This document shows, one piece after another, positions 33,920 to 45,234 of a DNA stretch of 64,000 nucleotides. Position numbers and translations under genes: made by a program. A model generated the notes under the pieces. The model saw nothing but the letters and a program-made list of their open reading frames with translations, was not told where the DNA came from and ran no database searches. Origin of the DNA: Vicia villosa (taxonomy: Eukaryota; Streptophyta; Magnoliopsida; Fabales; Fabaceae); NCBI RefSeq assembly GCF_029867415.1, contig NC_081186.1, positions 21,579,915 through 21,643,914 on the forward strand. The letters are read 5' to 3'. Position 1 is the stretch's first letter, and the number at the start of each line of letters is the position of its first letter.

Positions 33920-34864
33920 TGTAGATGTTTTTAAATTGACTGCATTTTGTGGTAAAACATTATTGGGTGTTTAGTGTCTTGACCAATGTCATGACATGCT
34001 TTATATGGTGTTATGCAGGCTGCATATGTTTAAGCTAATACATTTTTGTTAGTGAATGTCATGACCGATGTCATGACATCCATGTCTGACAGCAGGAGCT
34101 GTTATGTTTTATTTTTCTGTTTCTTGATTTCTCTCAATCTACAATTTAGGAAACCTTTTATTGTGTGCTGAATATTTTGTCTAGAAGATTTCGTTAACAA
34201 CGCATTCTGTAACAACCTGATGATGTGTAAATTAGGTTAACTTGGTTAACCCTAATTTGGTTCTTGGAAAGCCCGAGGCCCAAGAGATTCATATAAGAAG
34301 CCTGCAATCCTAATGTGGAATGCAGAGAGAAAGATTTGTTAATTGTGAAGAACCATAGTTCTGTAGCTGTGTGTTTAGTCTCTTGTACTCCAAACAATTG
34401 TCTTTTGATGATTGTATTGGAATAGGTTGTTTATGTACTTTGTCACTCTAAGATTTTAAGCACGAGTGTGTGTCTCTTGATTGAAGCTTTTAAGCAGATC
34501 AAGGTGTGTTTTTGAAGCGTGTCTTCTCTCTAATTTGTTTAATGTTTGTTTGTAATCACTGTTGTGATTGAGGGGGAGTGAGTGGAGATACTCAGGTCTA
34601 GGAATAGATTGGAATTACATTAGGTAGGTCTTAAGTGAGGAGTCGTAAACGGGGGAGTTTAACTCTGAATTAATTCTGCTTATATTGGATTCCCTCCCTG
34701 GCTTGGTAGCCCCCAGAGTAGGTATTGTCGTATACCGAATTGGGTGAACAATTTGCTGTGTTCTTTAATGTTTTTTTGCAATTCTGTTTTAACATTTTAT
34801 TCTGTGTAATTGTGGATGTCATAACATCCAGTACGACATCATGTGTGAGTTACTAGAATTTTCA
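33920..34864 (+). mobile_element. 3' LTR of the Copia element
   Basis: 945 bp, TGTAGATGTT... to ...AGAATTTTCA. TATA-like ATATAAG near 34291. Its last 423 bases match 20370-20792 inverted. Downstream flank GCGAC (34865-34869) should be the target duplication; the other copy lies outside the window. It sits in a Tat-like gag. Confidence 0.92.
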
Positions 34865-35756
34865 GCGACATTTAAGGGATCAACATCAACCTTCATGTTG
34901 TTTCTACCCTTTTCAGCAAACTTCAAACGACCATCCTTGATAGCATTTTGAATTAGATCCCTGAAAAGAAAACATTGTGAGGTTTTATGGCCTTAAAATC
35001 CATGATATTTACAGAAACCTATTTTCTTCTGTTGTTCTAACGGATGAATTTTAGAGTTAGGAGGTACTATCATCTGGCCATCTTTTACTAAAAGATCAAA
35101 AATTTCATCACACTTGGTGACGTCAAATATATATGTTTTCTTAGGGAATTTGTCATTCTTTTTTACCTCGAAAGGGTTTTTTTCATTGGAAGGAGTGAGT
35201 AATTTACAAGAATATGGGGGTGCCTCTTTTAATTCAGCCAAATCTATTTCGACCTCATCAAAGCCATGTGAGTCATTGAAGGCTTCAACCTCGACATGTT
35301 CAACCTTGTATAGGCTACTCTTTCTTTCTTGTAATTTTTATTTGCTTTGGCCTTTTCAACTTTCAATCGTTCAACTTGTCGAAATCTATCTGCCAACTGG
35401 GTCATATCTCTCAAATACTGAGTATCTAACTTCTTTCGAATTGAATAGTCTAGGCCACCTGCGGCCATTTCGACCAATTCATGTTCAGGTACCACTGTGA
35501 AACATCTTGATTTCAATAAACGAAACCTATTCAAATAATCATCATTAGGCTCTGTAAATTTCCTCTTAATGGTATCCAATTCTTTCAAACTAATCTTGGT
35601 TTGTCCCATGTAAATCTGCTCATAGAACATTCTCTCTAGATGAGCCCAAGTATCTATGGAATTTGAGGTAAGGTGGTGAACAATGTAAATGCATTTTTGT
35701 TAGTGAGCTAGGGAAGTATTTGATTATTAAATTCTCGCTATTTTCTAAATCACCTA
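34865..35756 (-). pseudogene. gag: Tat/Ogre-like gag, C-terminal part
   Basis: On the minus strand, after the foldback insertion, comes a retrotransposon-gag domain (35244-35756; FRLLKSRCFTVVPEHELVEMA), a frameshift near 35330, then a segment with the partial knuckle CKYHGF near 35000 and FRDLIQNAIKDGRLKFAEK around 34900-34970, cut by the Copia LTR at 34865. A stop falls right after CKYHGF. No protease or RT of this element is in the window; they should lie beyond the Copia insertion, to the left. Lineage (Tat/Ogre-like) is inferred from gag style and is not certain. Confidence 0.8.
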
Positions 35757-36106
35757 TGTAACAGCCCGAGCCTTCGGCGTTCCCGGCACTGTCACCTCAT
35801 GATCTTCTCTACCCCCCTCACTAGTAGAGTTTTTGCCTTTCGTGGGAATCGAACCCTGTACCCTAGGGTTCAAGTACATGTTCATTCCATTCCCACTACC
35901 AATTGAGCTACTAGCTCAAGTAGTAGCAGGAATTGCTATGAATATGTACTTAACCCCTAGCTACATGGTTCGATTCCTGCGGGAGGCAAAAACAATATTT
36001 CCTGGGCAGCCGATAAGCCGACCTAGGGGGGATTATTGATTAAGCCGGTAACATGCTCGGTTGGCCGACACGGTTGATGCGTGCAGCGGATATCAGGGTG
36101 TTATAA
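35757..36106. repeat. Foldback unit 1 (imperfect)
   Basis: It opens TGTAACAGCCCGAGCC and its left half (to about 35912) is nearly identical to the left arm of unit 2. Its right half is a related but distinct tRNA-like sequence (GGTTCGATTCCTGCGGGAGG), so the arms pair only partly. It is followed by the 18-bp palindrome 36107-36124 and unit 2. The pair of units interrupts Tat gag between matching ACCT bases (35752-35755 and 36433-36436). Confidence 0.75.
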
Positions 36107-36124
36107 TAAAAAGGCGCCTTTTTA
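36107..36124. repeat. 18-bp perfect palindrome linker
   Basis: TAAAAAGGCGCCTTTTTA is exactly self-complementary and lies between the two foldback units. Confidence 0.8.
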
Positions 36125-36432
36125 TGTAACAGCCCGAGCCTTCGGCGTTCCCGGCACTGTCACCTCATGATCTTCTCTACCCCCCTCACTAGTAGAGTTT
36201 TTGCCTTTCGTGGGAATCGAACCCTGTACCCTGGGGTTCAAGTACATGTTCATTCCATTCCCACTACCACTTGAGCTTTAGCTCAAGTGGTAGTGGGAAT
36301 GGAATGAACATGTACTTGAACCCCAGGGTACAGGGTTCGATTCCCACGAAAGGCAAAAACTCTACTAGTGAGGGGGGTAGAGAAGATCATGAGGTGACAG
36401 TGCCGGGAACGCCGAAGGCTCGGACTGTTACA
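36125..36432. repeat. Foldback unit 2: 308-bp near-perfect palindrome with tRNA-like promoter in each arm
   Basis: The arms 36125-36277 and 36280-36432 are 153 bp each with a single mismatch (near the ends) and a 2-base loop. Each arm, read from the centre outward, has an A-box (AGCTCAAGTGGTAG) and a perfect B-box (GGTTCGATTCC), then a body ending in GGCTCGG.CTGTTACA. It could be a SINE-like element duplicated head to head, a foldback transposon, or a palindrome from template switching. Confidence 0.85.
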
Positions 36433-36436
36433 ACCT

Positions 36437-37572
36437 GCCTCAGTCAAATATCGGGCTATATGTTCTACAGTCAATTCACTAGTGTCCCTTGAAAATTTTG
36501 TAAATTTATGCACTTTGGTACCTCTTGGAAGTTCCGTTTGCAAGATATAATCTGCCACAAGGGAGGTGTAATTGGGACGTCGAAGTCCAGTGTTAAGGCC
36601 GTTATTGGCCATAATCCTCTAAATCAGGGTTGTTAAGTTATTTTCCGTCGTCATGTTATCTTGCCTAACCCTGTTAATTACTTCGTCTGCATTTTTCTCT
36701 CTATTAACCATAACTACCCTAGGCTGTTCTTCAGGAATTTCTTATGGAATAGCGTCAGTTCTCTGGGTTTGCCGTTCCAACCCCGCCCCCAATATCTTTT
36801 TGCCAGGCCTTTGCCTAGGTGGTCGAACTTGTTCTATGATTGGTTCTTCCTTCTGGATTACAACCTGGTTGCTCCTGCGTTGAGTAGAAGTTTGAGGGGC
36901 TCCTAAGAAATCTGCTATACGCCCCATTTGTATGGACAATCGTTGGTATGTTTCAATATTATCTTGGTTAGTCCTATTAAGATTTGTTATTAAGGGAGAA
37001 AAATTTGAGCCCATTTCTCGAGCAAGCACACCAATCATATCATGGTTGCTTGCATCCATTTCTTGCCTAAATGTCGCTTGATTTTTGGTAGTGAGTGTAG
37101 GCATTTGGCCCGACGGGCCTTGATTTTGTACACTTCGACCAACCAAACCTGCATTTGGCGAAAAAGTCGCAGTAACGGGTTGTGTGTATGTAGGTCCGCC
37201 ACCCTAAATACCTGTTATATAGGATGCTGGCATTCCATAAGGTTGTTAGTTCCAAGGTCTATATCCTTCGAATCCTGTTGGTCTGGGGGTGAATGGTTGC
37301 CCCTGACTTGTAAAATTTGTCGAAAACAGCGGGATTTATGTTGTAATCGTGAAGGGAGGAGCCGTGGCCGAACTAAGTACTAGTTTCGTCCCTGTGGACA
37401 TCGACGTAGACTCGGGCATGGCCTGAGAACTATTTACGACCGCAGACCCTATCGATGTAGGTATCGCCTATGATTCTGGCGCGGAAGTCGAGACATTCTT
37501 TGCACTTGCAACAACTGTGCCTGACCCTTGTGGGGGATCTTGTGCTCCCGGTTTGCTGGTTGAATTAACCAT
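36437..37572 (-). pseudogene. gag: Tat/Ogre-like gag, N-terminal part
   Basis: The Met at 37572 lies about 130 bases after the PBS and matches the start of the plus-strand relative at 52889 (MVNSTS). The frame is read with several stops and at least one shift through 37146-36742 (MDASNHDMIGVLAREM and IADFLGAPQ), then 36612-36437 (LVADYILQTELPRGTKVHKF, ending ARYLTEAG), where the foldback pair is inserted. The N-terminal 150 or so residues are low-complexity Ser/Thr/Pro-rich. Function would be the capsid polyprotein; it is dead here. Confidence 0.82.
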
Positions 37573-37703
37573 TTTATTTTTTCTTTACGTTTAGGAATTG
37601 GTTGTGAATTAGTGGTAGATTTACCACTCCTAAGGTTCATACAAGGTTTTAATTTACTCTAAACCTATAAGACAAAACAAAAACACTTAAATGACAACTT
37701 TTG

Positions 37704-37727
37704 ACACTGTCCCACTGGGCGTGCCAA
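37704..37727 (-). promoter_or_regulatory. Primer binding site of the Tat/Ogre-like element
   Basis: The minus strand reads TTGGCACGCCCAGTGGGAC two bases inside the LTR end. I recognise it as a recurrent PBS motif of this element type but cannot name the tRNA with confidence. The plus-strand relative at 52732 has a decayed version. Confidence 0.75.
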
Positions 37728-37729
37728 TT

Positions 37730-38543
37730 TGCTTACAGTGATTTCCAGTAAACAACCTCTAGTCCTCAAAACTATAAATATACTTTGGTTACTCGCAGGA
37801 TCAACTAAATTGTTCCTAGGACATGTTTCGAAAAGTTATCTTTTATGATGGTTAGATTCATACTTTCTAAGTTTTGGTTCTTCAACGAGATGATCCTAAT
37901 CTATAAATGACTATAAAGTAAAACAAGACATAATACAACGAAAGAAATTGCAAAGAGTAAATTGAAATTGTTAGACAATAAACATAAATGGCTTCGACAG
38001 AAATATAAAGGAATGAAACTATAAATATAAAAGATTCGACGAAAAAATAAAGGAATGTTAGAAGACTTTGTTTTTATAAAGGAAAGACAAATATATAAAA
38101 GGTAATGGTTTGTGAGTAATTTGTACAAAATGAACACCCTTGTATCCTACCACTAAGACTCTTATTTATACTAATTCGACCCTAACGGCTCTACTCTAAC
38201 GAAATGGCACGTTGCTCGCTTACATGCGCTTCGAATTTCTGGGACTCCACATGTCCTCCTTGATTCAAACGAAACTCTTTGAATTTCAAATATTCCTGCT
38301 CGAACCTTCTTCGACTCGCAGCAACGTGCCCTTTATGAGACTATATCAAAATACTCTAAGTTTCTTCGACCCTTAGATATCGAAGGCCACCTTAGATCTC
38401 AAAGGCCACCTATTCAAATTCAACTTCGATTTAGGAACCTTCATGATATATAAAAATCTAAAAAATAGCCATTAAAAGCCATTCTTTCTTCGATACCTAT
38501 ATCTTCGAAGAGCATAGATATTATTCGAAATCTCCAGCTAACA
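37730..38543 (-). mobile_element. 5' LTR of the Tat/Ogre-like element
   Basis: 814 bp, TGTTAGCTGGAGATTTCG... to ...CTGTAAGCA on the minus strand. A TATAAATAAG box is at 38161-38170. It is homologous to the plus-strand LTR 51922-52729. The expected target duplication ATTGT (38544-38548) cannot be matched because the other end is outside the window. Confidence 0.88.
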
Positions 38544-41500
38544 ATTGTATGGTCCCTTGAAGTGGAGGATGGACCTATATGTGGATGATTAGACCAACCT
38601 GACCAGAGCTGTTTATGCTGGAACAAAGAGAGTTAAATCCAAAGACTTCATGCGAGAGTGAAGAATTTGAATTGAACTGTTCAGCCTGTATCTATGTACA
38701 GACAAGAAAGGTATCAAAACCTTCATGTGGGAGTGAAGATGTTGATAAGGTAACCTCTGTGCCTATGTGGTTTTATCAGGTCAGGAATTTGGTTAGGTCT
38801 AGTATGTTGCCTGGTGCAGAAGCAAGCATTTTTTAGGGTTGAGTTACTGTCAATCCTTGAATGTCATGCTTACAATTGGTTCATGGAGTAAGCATTATGT
38901 AAGTTTTGTTGATATATGGCTATTTTCCGCTGCATAGCCTCTGGTGCAACCCCTATTGTAAAAGAAATATTCTAGGGTTATTTATATTCAACAGAATGTA
39001 TGGCAGAATCTTATAGCTATAATTAAAGTGTCAAAGATACTTGAGTAATCTCTCAAGTACACTCATAATTGCATGGTTTATTAGTGCTGATGAATGTCAA
39101 TTGATCAATGATATTCATAATCATCTGCAAGTGTGAACCTTGAAGAGTTTCAAGGCTGGAGTGTTCCTAGAAGGAGGAACAGATGTCCTACTGAATGTTG
39201 GGACATTAGTACTGGTATGCAGCTACCAGTTGAAGAACAGATGTTCTGGTGCTTAGCTGATGTAGTGTGAGAACATTGGTTTGGAACCTACTCCTAATCT
39301 GGAAGAGGAGACATCTGATTATAAGTTGATCAAGACACGATCAACATGTACTTCTACTCCAAATATTAATTTATGGGAGTTTAGAAGTAAAAAGCTTAGT
39401 GCTAAAGAAAACTCGTGAAGATATTCCTTTCTGATCCTTTATGTTTAAATCAAGATGAGCTTTCATCTAGTACTTTTCTCTGATCAAAGGAACCAGATAT
39501 GTGGATTTTCATTCATAATCATAGAGCAGTTGTTGGAGCTAAATACTGTGTCTCAACCATAGTGAAATATGGTCACGAATGTTGACTGCCCTAGTTGTTA
39601 TCCAGAAAGGGTAGTGTCATGTAGAATCAAGGAAGTCAGATGGCTCAGAAGAATCTGACTATTTCAGTGTTATGTCATAACTGAGTCTGTTCCAGAAACC
39701 TAAATGAGGAAATATCCTTTATAGGTACAGACTATGACATCCATCATCTCAAAATCAGAATGAAAGTCTAAAGAAAAGCTTATTAAGATGTTGGCTATTC
39801 TATTCCTTGATATGTCTGGATGCTACTGATAATTACACTCTATTGTTTCCACCCCAAGTGCTATGAATTAGATGTTAAAGATGTTAACCAAGAACCATAA
39901 AGGATGATGTCATATCATATGTTACAACATCATCTCAAGGTTTTTCAGTTTTTTTATTGCCAAGAGTATAATAAGGAGGTGAACAATCAGAATATTCTAG
40001 TGAGAGTAGTAAGTTCTAACTGACTAACTGATAAGTACTTCGACGGGAGATTTAGTACTTATTAGGTTTAGAACCTGGATGCAAGACTGAGAGGAAGAAA
40101 TTAGTCAAGATGAACTAGTGTGAGTAGTAAATATTACTGAGTAACTAATGAGTACTTTGACGGAAGACTTAGTAACTATTAGATGAGAAGACCTTCCAGT
40201 TGTGTATTCAAGGACTAGTGTGAACTAAATGTTATTGTTCAATGTTATCCTCACAAGTTCAGGAAGTTTGGCAATGGTATCTTGTGAAGCATACTGATTC
40301 TGTTAAATATCTTGATGGGAGTTGGATATTTGCAATATCTGTATTAAGAGAAGAAGTAGATCTACATGAAAATACATCATCATTACTGTTGAAGACATTA
40401 GAGAGATAAGGTTCAGACTTATATGATGAAGATTGATTTATGGTTATACAATTATAGTTTCTTCTACTTCAAGTTGTAGAGTGTGGCAACCTGAATCTTG
40501 TGTAGCAAGCAAACTGAAGATTCTAAATTTGGAAACTGTGACAAATTCCAAATGAAGGATGCTTCAAGGACGAACATCAAAGATGTTCTTAATTTTTATA
40601 GCTCAGGGGGAGTAAGAGAGTATGAAGATCTACAAGGACAATGTTATTCTGCTTCTAATCAAATGGAAAGTCTATGAAAGACTAATCTTTAAGCCAGAAG
40701 AACAATGTAATACAAGATGTCAGAACATAACTCAAGACATGTTTTATCCTTAAAAACCAGTAAGGATCATTCTTTGGATTATCATCTAAAAACATGTATT
40801 GATGGTGTATATCACTTGTTCTGATTTAGTGCATGTTCCAACCATTGCGCAAGTCCACCTGATACTGTTCTTTTTCAAATAACATCTCTTGATTAAGACA
40901 TTTGTTAATGTCCATGTATGTTATTTAAATTGCTCAGGTTTCCTGAGTCTTTTCCGTTTCATATTTTTGAGTCTGGTTTGAGTCCCTCATGTTCTTCTTT
41001 CGGATATGAGTTAAGTCTAGAGTCTAGGTTATGTTTGTCAAATTGTGACAAGCATAGGGTACAAGGGTAATGTTCAGATATTGTTAAGTCTGAGGTCATT
41101 CTTTGTAGTTGTTTTGCAAAGATATTTTCTTTAGAGTCTTGTTTCGAGTCATGAACACAAATTGTTTCTTGTGTTCTAATTCACTCTATAGAGGATTGTT
41201 ATCTCTATGGATAGTCAGAGTAGTTGAGTCACCTCTCATGTTCTAGGAGAAGAAGGCGTGTAAAGTGTGTCATCTCTCAGTTTGAGGGGGGGGGTGTCTT
41301 GTATTCTCTTTCTCATGTGCTTCAGGTAATGTTAAGGGGAGAAAGCTGATGAAAAAGTATACTACCGCGGACGTGGAAGTTTTTAAAGAAGCAATATATC
41401 CTCTCAGGCAGATGTACTTTGTTTGGATGTCCCAAGGAATGTTGGAACATCATCTCCATAAGTTTGAATGTGGTGCTCTAAAGAATGACAACCAGAGATG

Positions 41501-42941
41501 GAGTTATTAGCTGACCGTGTATATGAAGGTTGAAAAAGCAATATTATTGTCTAAACAGGCAATTTTGACATAATGTGGATGAGAATGGGAAGATTTTGAT
41601 CTAGGTGTTAGTGGTATGTTCTGGAAATACATTGATACTATCATGGTGAAGTCTTCAACTGATGCTGATGAATGTTTTGTGTCAAGTGATCATCTACAAA
41701 AGGAACAGTCAAGGGTGTGAAGAGCATCTGTAATTAAATAGGTGAAAGAGTGCAACAATGAGTGTGTTCAACTAGTTAGCTGAACAGAGAGTGAGCTCTT
41801 GAAAACATGAAGATGAGTCTTATGTTTCCATTCATTAGTGCAAGTTTTTGCTTAAAAAAGCACAGGTTATCTTGGACAGGGGGAGTTATTAGTCCTTTTT
41901 GGCGGTCATTTATTTGGATGGTTTTCTCAAGGTTAGTGAAAGAGGTTTGGTTTATGTGCATGAGTAGTAAAAAGGTGACAATGTCTGACAGGATGTCATG
42001 ACATGTTTAATGACATAGTATCTGCTGAGTCAAACAGGGAAATTTTTATTGATACTATCTATACGCATCAATGGACGGTGTTAGGCGTAATTGCTGATTA
42101 TGCATGTGTTGGGTTTAAAGATAACTCCTTCTAGAATAAACAGTCAAAAACCGACTTGGAAAGAGTAATTGCTTTTGGGAATGTTTCCTGATTACGCCTT
42201 TGACCATGGACCAAGACCAAGACCATCGTTAATTTCTAAGAATTCGAGTGGCTATATAATGGTATCATCTCTGCTCTTCAGTCTCAGCATATCACGAATA
42301 ATTTTTGTTCAGTATGAGTTTTGTTTGTCTCCAAATAAGTTGTCTCTGGGTTTGGTATTGTGATGGGTTGCTATGCCAAATTTTGGCCAGAAAAAGAGAA
42401 ACGAGGGATGGGAATGATGTGTGTTTCTATCATGAATTCGTATGTGAGACCACCAAAAATTGTTCGTTCTTTGTATGGTCATGCCTACTGAAGGGTTTTA
42501 TGATTTGTGTTCTAAGTTACAGGAAGTAAGGGATTCCTCCCCTATCTTCTTCCTCATGTGCATCACAATGTGTGTACTTTATAGAGGAAGTTGATATTGA
42601 TGTTCATCTGGATTCTATGACAATGATAATTTCTTTGTCATATTAAGGCTAAAAGGGGGGAGAATTGACCGAAGGTATTTTGAAGTCCACTACTATCAAA
42701 AGAAACAAAGGATTTTGTAAAGACAGTATGGATTGAAGATGTTATGATGTGGTTCAAAGATACTATGAAGACCTGAAGAACAGAAGAGATTGAAGCTCAA
42801 TTCTGAGAATCTAAAAGTTATGTTATTCTAAAGGTTGTAGTGTTTATCTTTGTTGTCTTGAAAGTTGAAGTTATGTTTTGCTGTATATGTTATTTTTAAT
42901 CTATGTATAGTTTTAGCCAAAAATAAGCCAAAGGGGGAGAT
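38544..42941 (+). mobile_element. Internal, non-coding 3' region of a copia-type element
   Basis: There are no gag or pol motifs in 4.4 kb, yet the right end has a classic copia PPT (AAAGGGGGAGAT, 42930-42941) and LTR start (TGTTGATGTT). The sequence is of even composition, full of stop codons, with repeated TGTCATGACAT-like motifs. It could be the long 3' region found in some copia elements, or the body of a non-autonomous derivative; the left boundary is set only by the Tat LTR at 38543. A G-rich run (TTGAGGGGGGGGG) is near 41281. Confidence 0.5.
40003..40185 (+). repeat. Diverged tandem duplication
   Basis: Two segments about 118 bp apart share GTGAG.GTAGTAA, AACTGA or ACTAATGA, GTACTTcGACGGgAGA and TTAGTA.TTATTAG-type blocks. 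The duplication is old, judging by divergence. Confidence 0.6.
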
Positions 42942-44137
42942 TGTTGATGTTTTTATTGGCTGATTGGCATCTATGTTTGGCTAAAATTTAATAAATAGAA
43001 AAATATAATAGAATGTATAAGTCTTGCAAATATAAAATAACATAACAAGTACAAAAGCAAGATGTTATATGGAATGTCATGACATCAACTCATTACATCG
43101 CGCCTGCAGAACTGGAACATGAAGATTCAGTTTGATACTCAACAAATACAGAATATTCTATTGAATATTATGTAATCCTATGTGGAGCAGATTTAAAGGT
43201 CAAAAGAATCAAGTCAAAATATTGAAGAATCAAATCAGAATATTGAAGATTCAGCAGTTTCTAATTTAGGAGATAAATTAGGAAACTCGTGATTGAAGAC
43301 CTTTCTTTAAGTAGAAGATATTTGCTGGTTTGTAACAACTAGTAATGCTGCGATTGTAAGCCCAAGTCCAATTGGGAATATGTTATAAAAAGAAACCTTT
43401 GTAACCTAGTTTTGTAAGCAAACCGTGTATTGAAAAGATGTAGTCATTAGGGTTTGTAAAGGTAGACCACCTAGATTGTGGGATGGCTGCCATGTCCTTC
43501 TCGAAAACTGTATGTAATAGAAGTTATTGTTCTCACTTGAAACCTGTAGGTAAGAGTTGAGTATTATGTTCTTGATTTAAAGCTGTGAAGCTAAATCAAG
43601 TATTGTGTCTTGAAGAGTGTCTTCAGTACTATTGTTAAGAAGATCACGGGTTGTGATTGATTAAGGGAATTGAGGGGGGCCTCATACCTAGGAGTGTCTT
43701 AGGTAAAGTATATCACGGGTAGTTTTAAGTGATTAGATCACAGACTGGAGGTTTGGTGAGGGTATTTGAATTGATTATATTATAGTGGACTTATTCCCGG
43801 CTTGGTAGCCTCCAGAGAAGGTTGGCTAAACCGAACTGGGTAAACAATTCACCGTGTTATTTATCTTTTGCAATGTATTATCTGTTCAGTCTTGGATGTT
43901 GTAACATCGTGTATAACATCATGACCAGGTTTAATAGCTTGACCTATTACATAACCAATGAAGTTTACAATCTGGTTATGTTGACTGAACTAACATGGTC
44001 CCAATACTCATGAACTTCTTCCTCTTAGGGGTAATCAAAAATTGGGGATTATTCTGTCCTGCCTTAACTTAGCTGATAACATATCAGATGTCTTGACATT
44101 GTGAGTGACATCCTGAGTCTGTCATACCAGAATTTCA
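42942..44137 (+). mobile_element. 3' LTR of the copia-type element
   Basis: It starts TGTTGATGTTTTTATTGG after the PPT; TATA motif TTATAAAAAG at 43383. The 3' end is taken at CCAGAATTTCA (44137), by analogy with AGAATTTTCA of the 34864 LTR and the repeated GATGT..TGACAT context before it. The middle (43950-44080) may include an unrecognised insertion. No PBS follows, as expected for a 3' LTR. Confidence 0.6.
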
Positions 44138-44734
44138 TTTAGGTTTTGGTTTATCTTTTGAATATTAATTTAGGTAACCTTGTCACGAGAGTGAAAGGTT
44201 ACGTACCACGATTTTGTCAAGAGAGTGGGAGATCTATTAAGGTTCGAACCGTTACTGTGAGAGCGTGAGGGTTGAACCAGATAGTAAAAAGTAGGCATTA
44301 ATCCTAAACACATCAAGAAAGCTTTAGGATTAGTTAGAACTTGTTTAGTTTTCAAAACACGTTCCTTGATTTAAGTGGGCGAGCGAGAGAAAAATCTCAC
44401 GGTTAAGGAGCGTGACTTTATTCAAAAGCACGAGAGTGTGAGGTTTAGTCTTTAAGCTAATATTTTCTACTAAATATGTTCTTGACATTTTTAATAAGCC
44501 AACGAATTACAGAGTTCTGGAAGTACGCAAAATCCATGTTTCGGTCTCTCTTTTCTTATATTCATCTTAATCTTTATTTTATTTTTATTTTAGTCTTAGT
44601 TTCCCTTCAATCGAACATTCATTAACTTTAGCTTTACAAAGCAACAATAGATTACAGTAGGTTGACATTGGTGTCTATGGGTTCGACAATCTTTTATATT
44701 ACTTCGATATTTTTGTGCACTTGCGCTCGCATCA
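44138..44734 (+). mobile_element. LTR-like fragment, 3' part
   Basis: Non-coding; it ends GTGCACTTGCGCTCGCATCA right where Tekay/Del gag homology begins. The run 'GGGTTCGACAATC ... GTGCACTTGC' resembles the 3' end of Athila-type LTRs (compare GTACACTTG at 22204 and GTGCACTTGCAG at 55993). The start is unclear. Confidence 0.4.
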
Positions 44735-45216
44735 TTACAACCCTGAGGATGTCTGCGGGAAGAAGGAAATTGAATTTCTCAAACTGAAGTAGGGAAATTT
44801 GTTAGTTACAGAGTATGTTGCTAGATTCGTGGAACTGGCAAAGTTTTATCCTCATTATAACGAGGCAACTGCTGAGTTTTCCAAGTGTGTCAAATTTGAG
44901 AACGGGTTACGCCCAGAGATCAAGAAGGCAATTGGATACCAAAAGATTTGTATTTTTCCGAGTTTGGTAGATAGTTGCAGAATTTATGAGGAGGACAATA
45001 ATGCTCACTATAAGATCTTAAATTAAAGGAGGGGTAAGCACCAACAGAATCGTGGAAAGCCTTATAATGCTCTAGCTGGTAAGGGCAAACATAAAGTTGT
45101 TGAGGGTAGGAGGACTATCGGGGGAGACGCTATTGCTGGTATTGTATGTTTCAAATGTTGGAAGTCAGGTCATAAAAGTAATGCATGTACTGGAGAGGTA
45201 AAGAGATGTTTCCGTC
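44735..45216 (+). pseudogene. gag: Tekay/Del gag fragment
   Basis: The fragment encodes the second half of a Tekay/Del Gag: YNPEDVCGKKEIEFL, then a TAG, then VARFVELAKFYPHY and [20 protein letters not shown] as in the complete copy at 16302-18353, ending with a first knuckle (CFKCWKSGHKSNAC) and the start of a second (CFRRGK). It is cut on the left by an LTR-like end and on the right by an illegitimate junction with a SIRE-type pol in the opposite orientation. Confidence 0.85.
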
Positions 45217-45234
45217 GAGGTAAAGAGATGTTTC
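45195..45234. repeat. 18-bp direct duplication at a rearrangement junction
   Basis: GAGGTAAAGAGATGTTTC occurs at 45195-45212 and again at 45217-45234. The first copy is Del gag sequence; the second lies exactly between the last Del-like codons and the first SIRE pol bases, like filler DNA copied during end joining. Confidence 0.7.

Noticed and set aside
528..36360. tRNA-like boxes considered as genuine tRNA genes.
   Set aside because: No copy gives a convincing acceptor stem and anticodon arm; some B-boxes are degenerate.
38615..44013. Small open frames between 38615 and 44013 as host genes.
   Set aside because: All under 80 residues, no recognisable domain, and embedded between copia landmarks.
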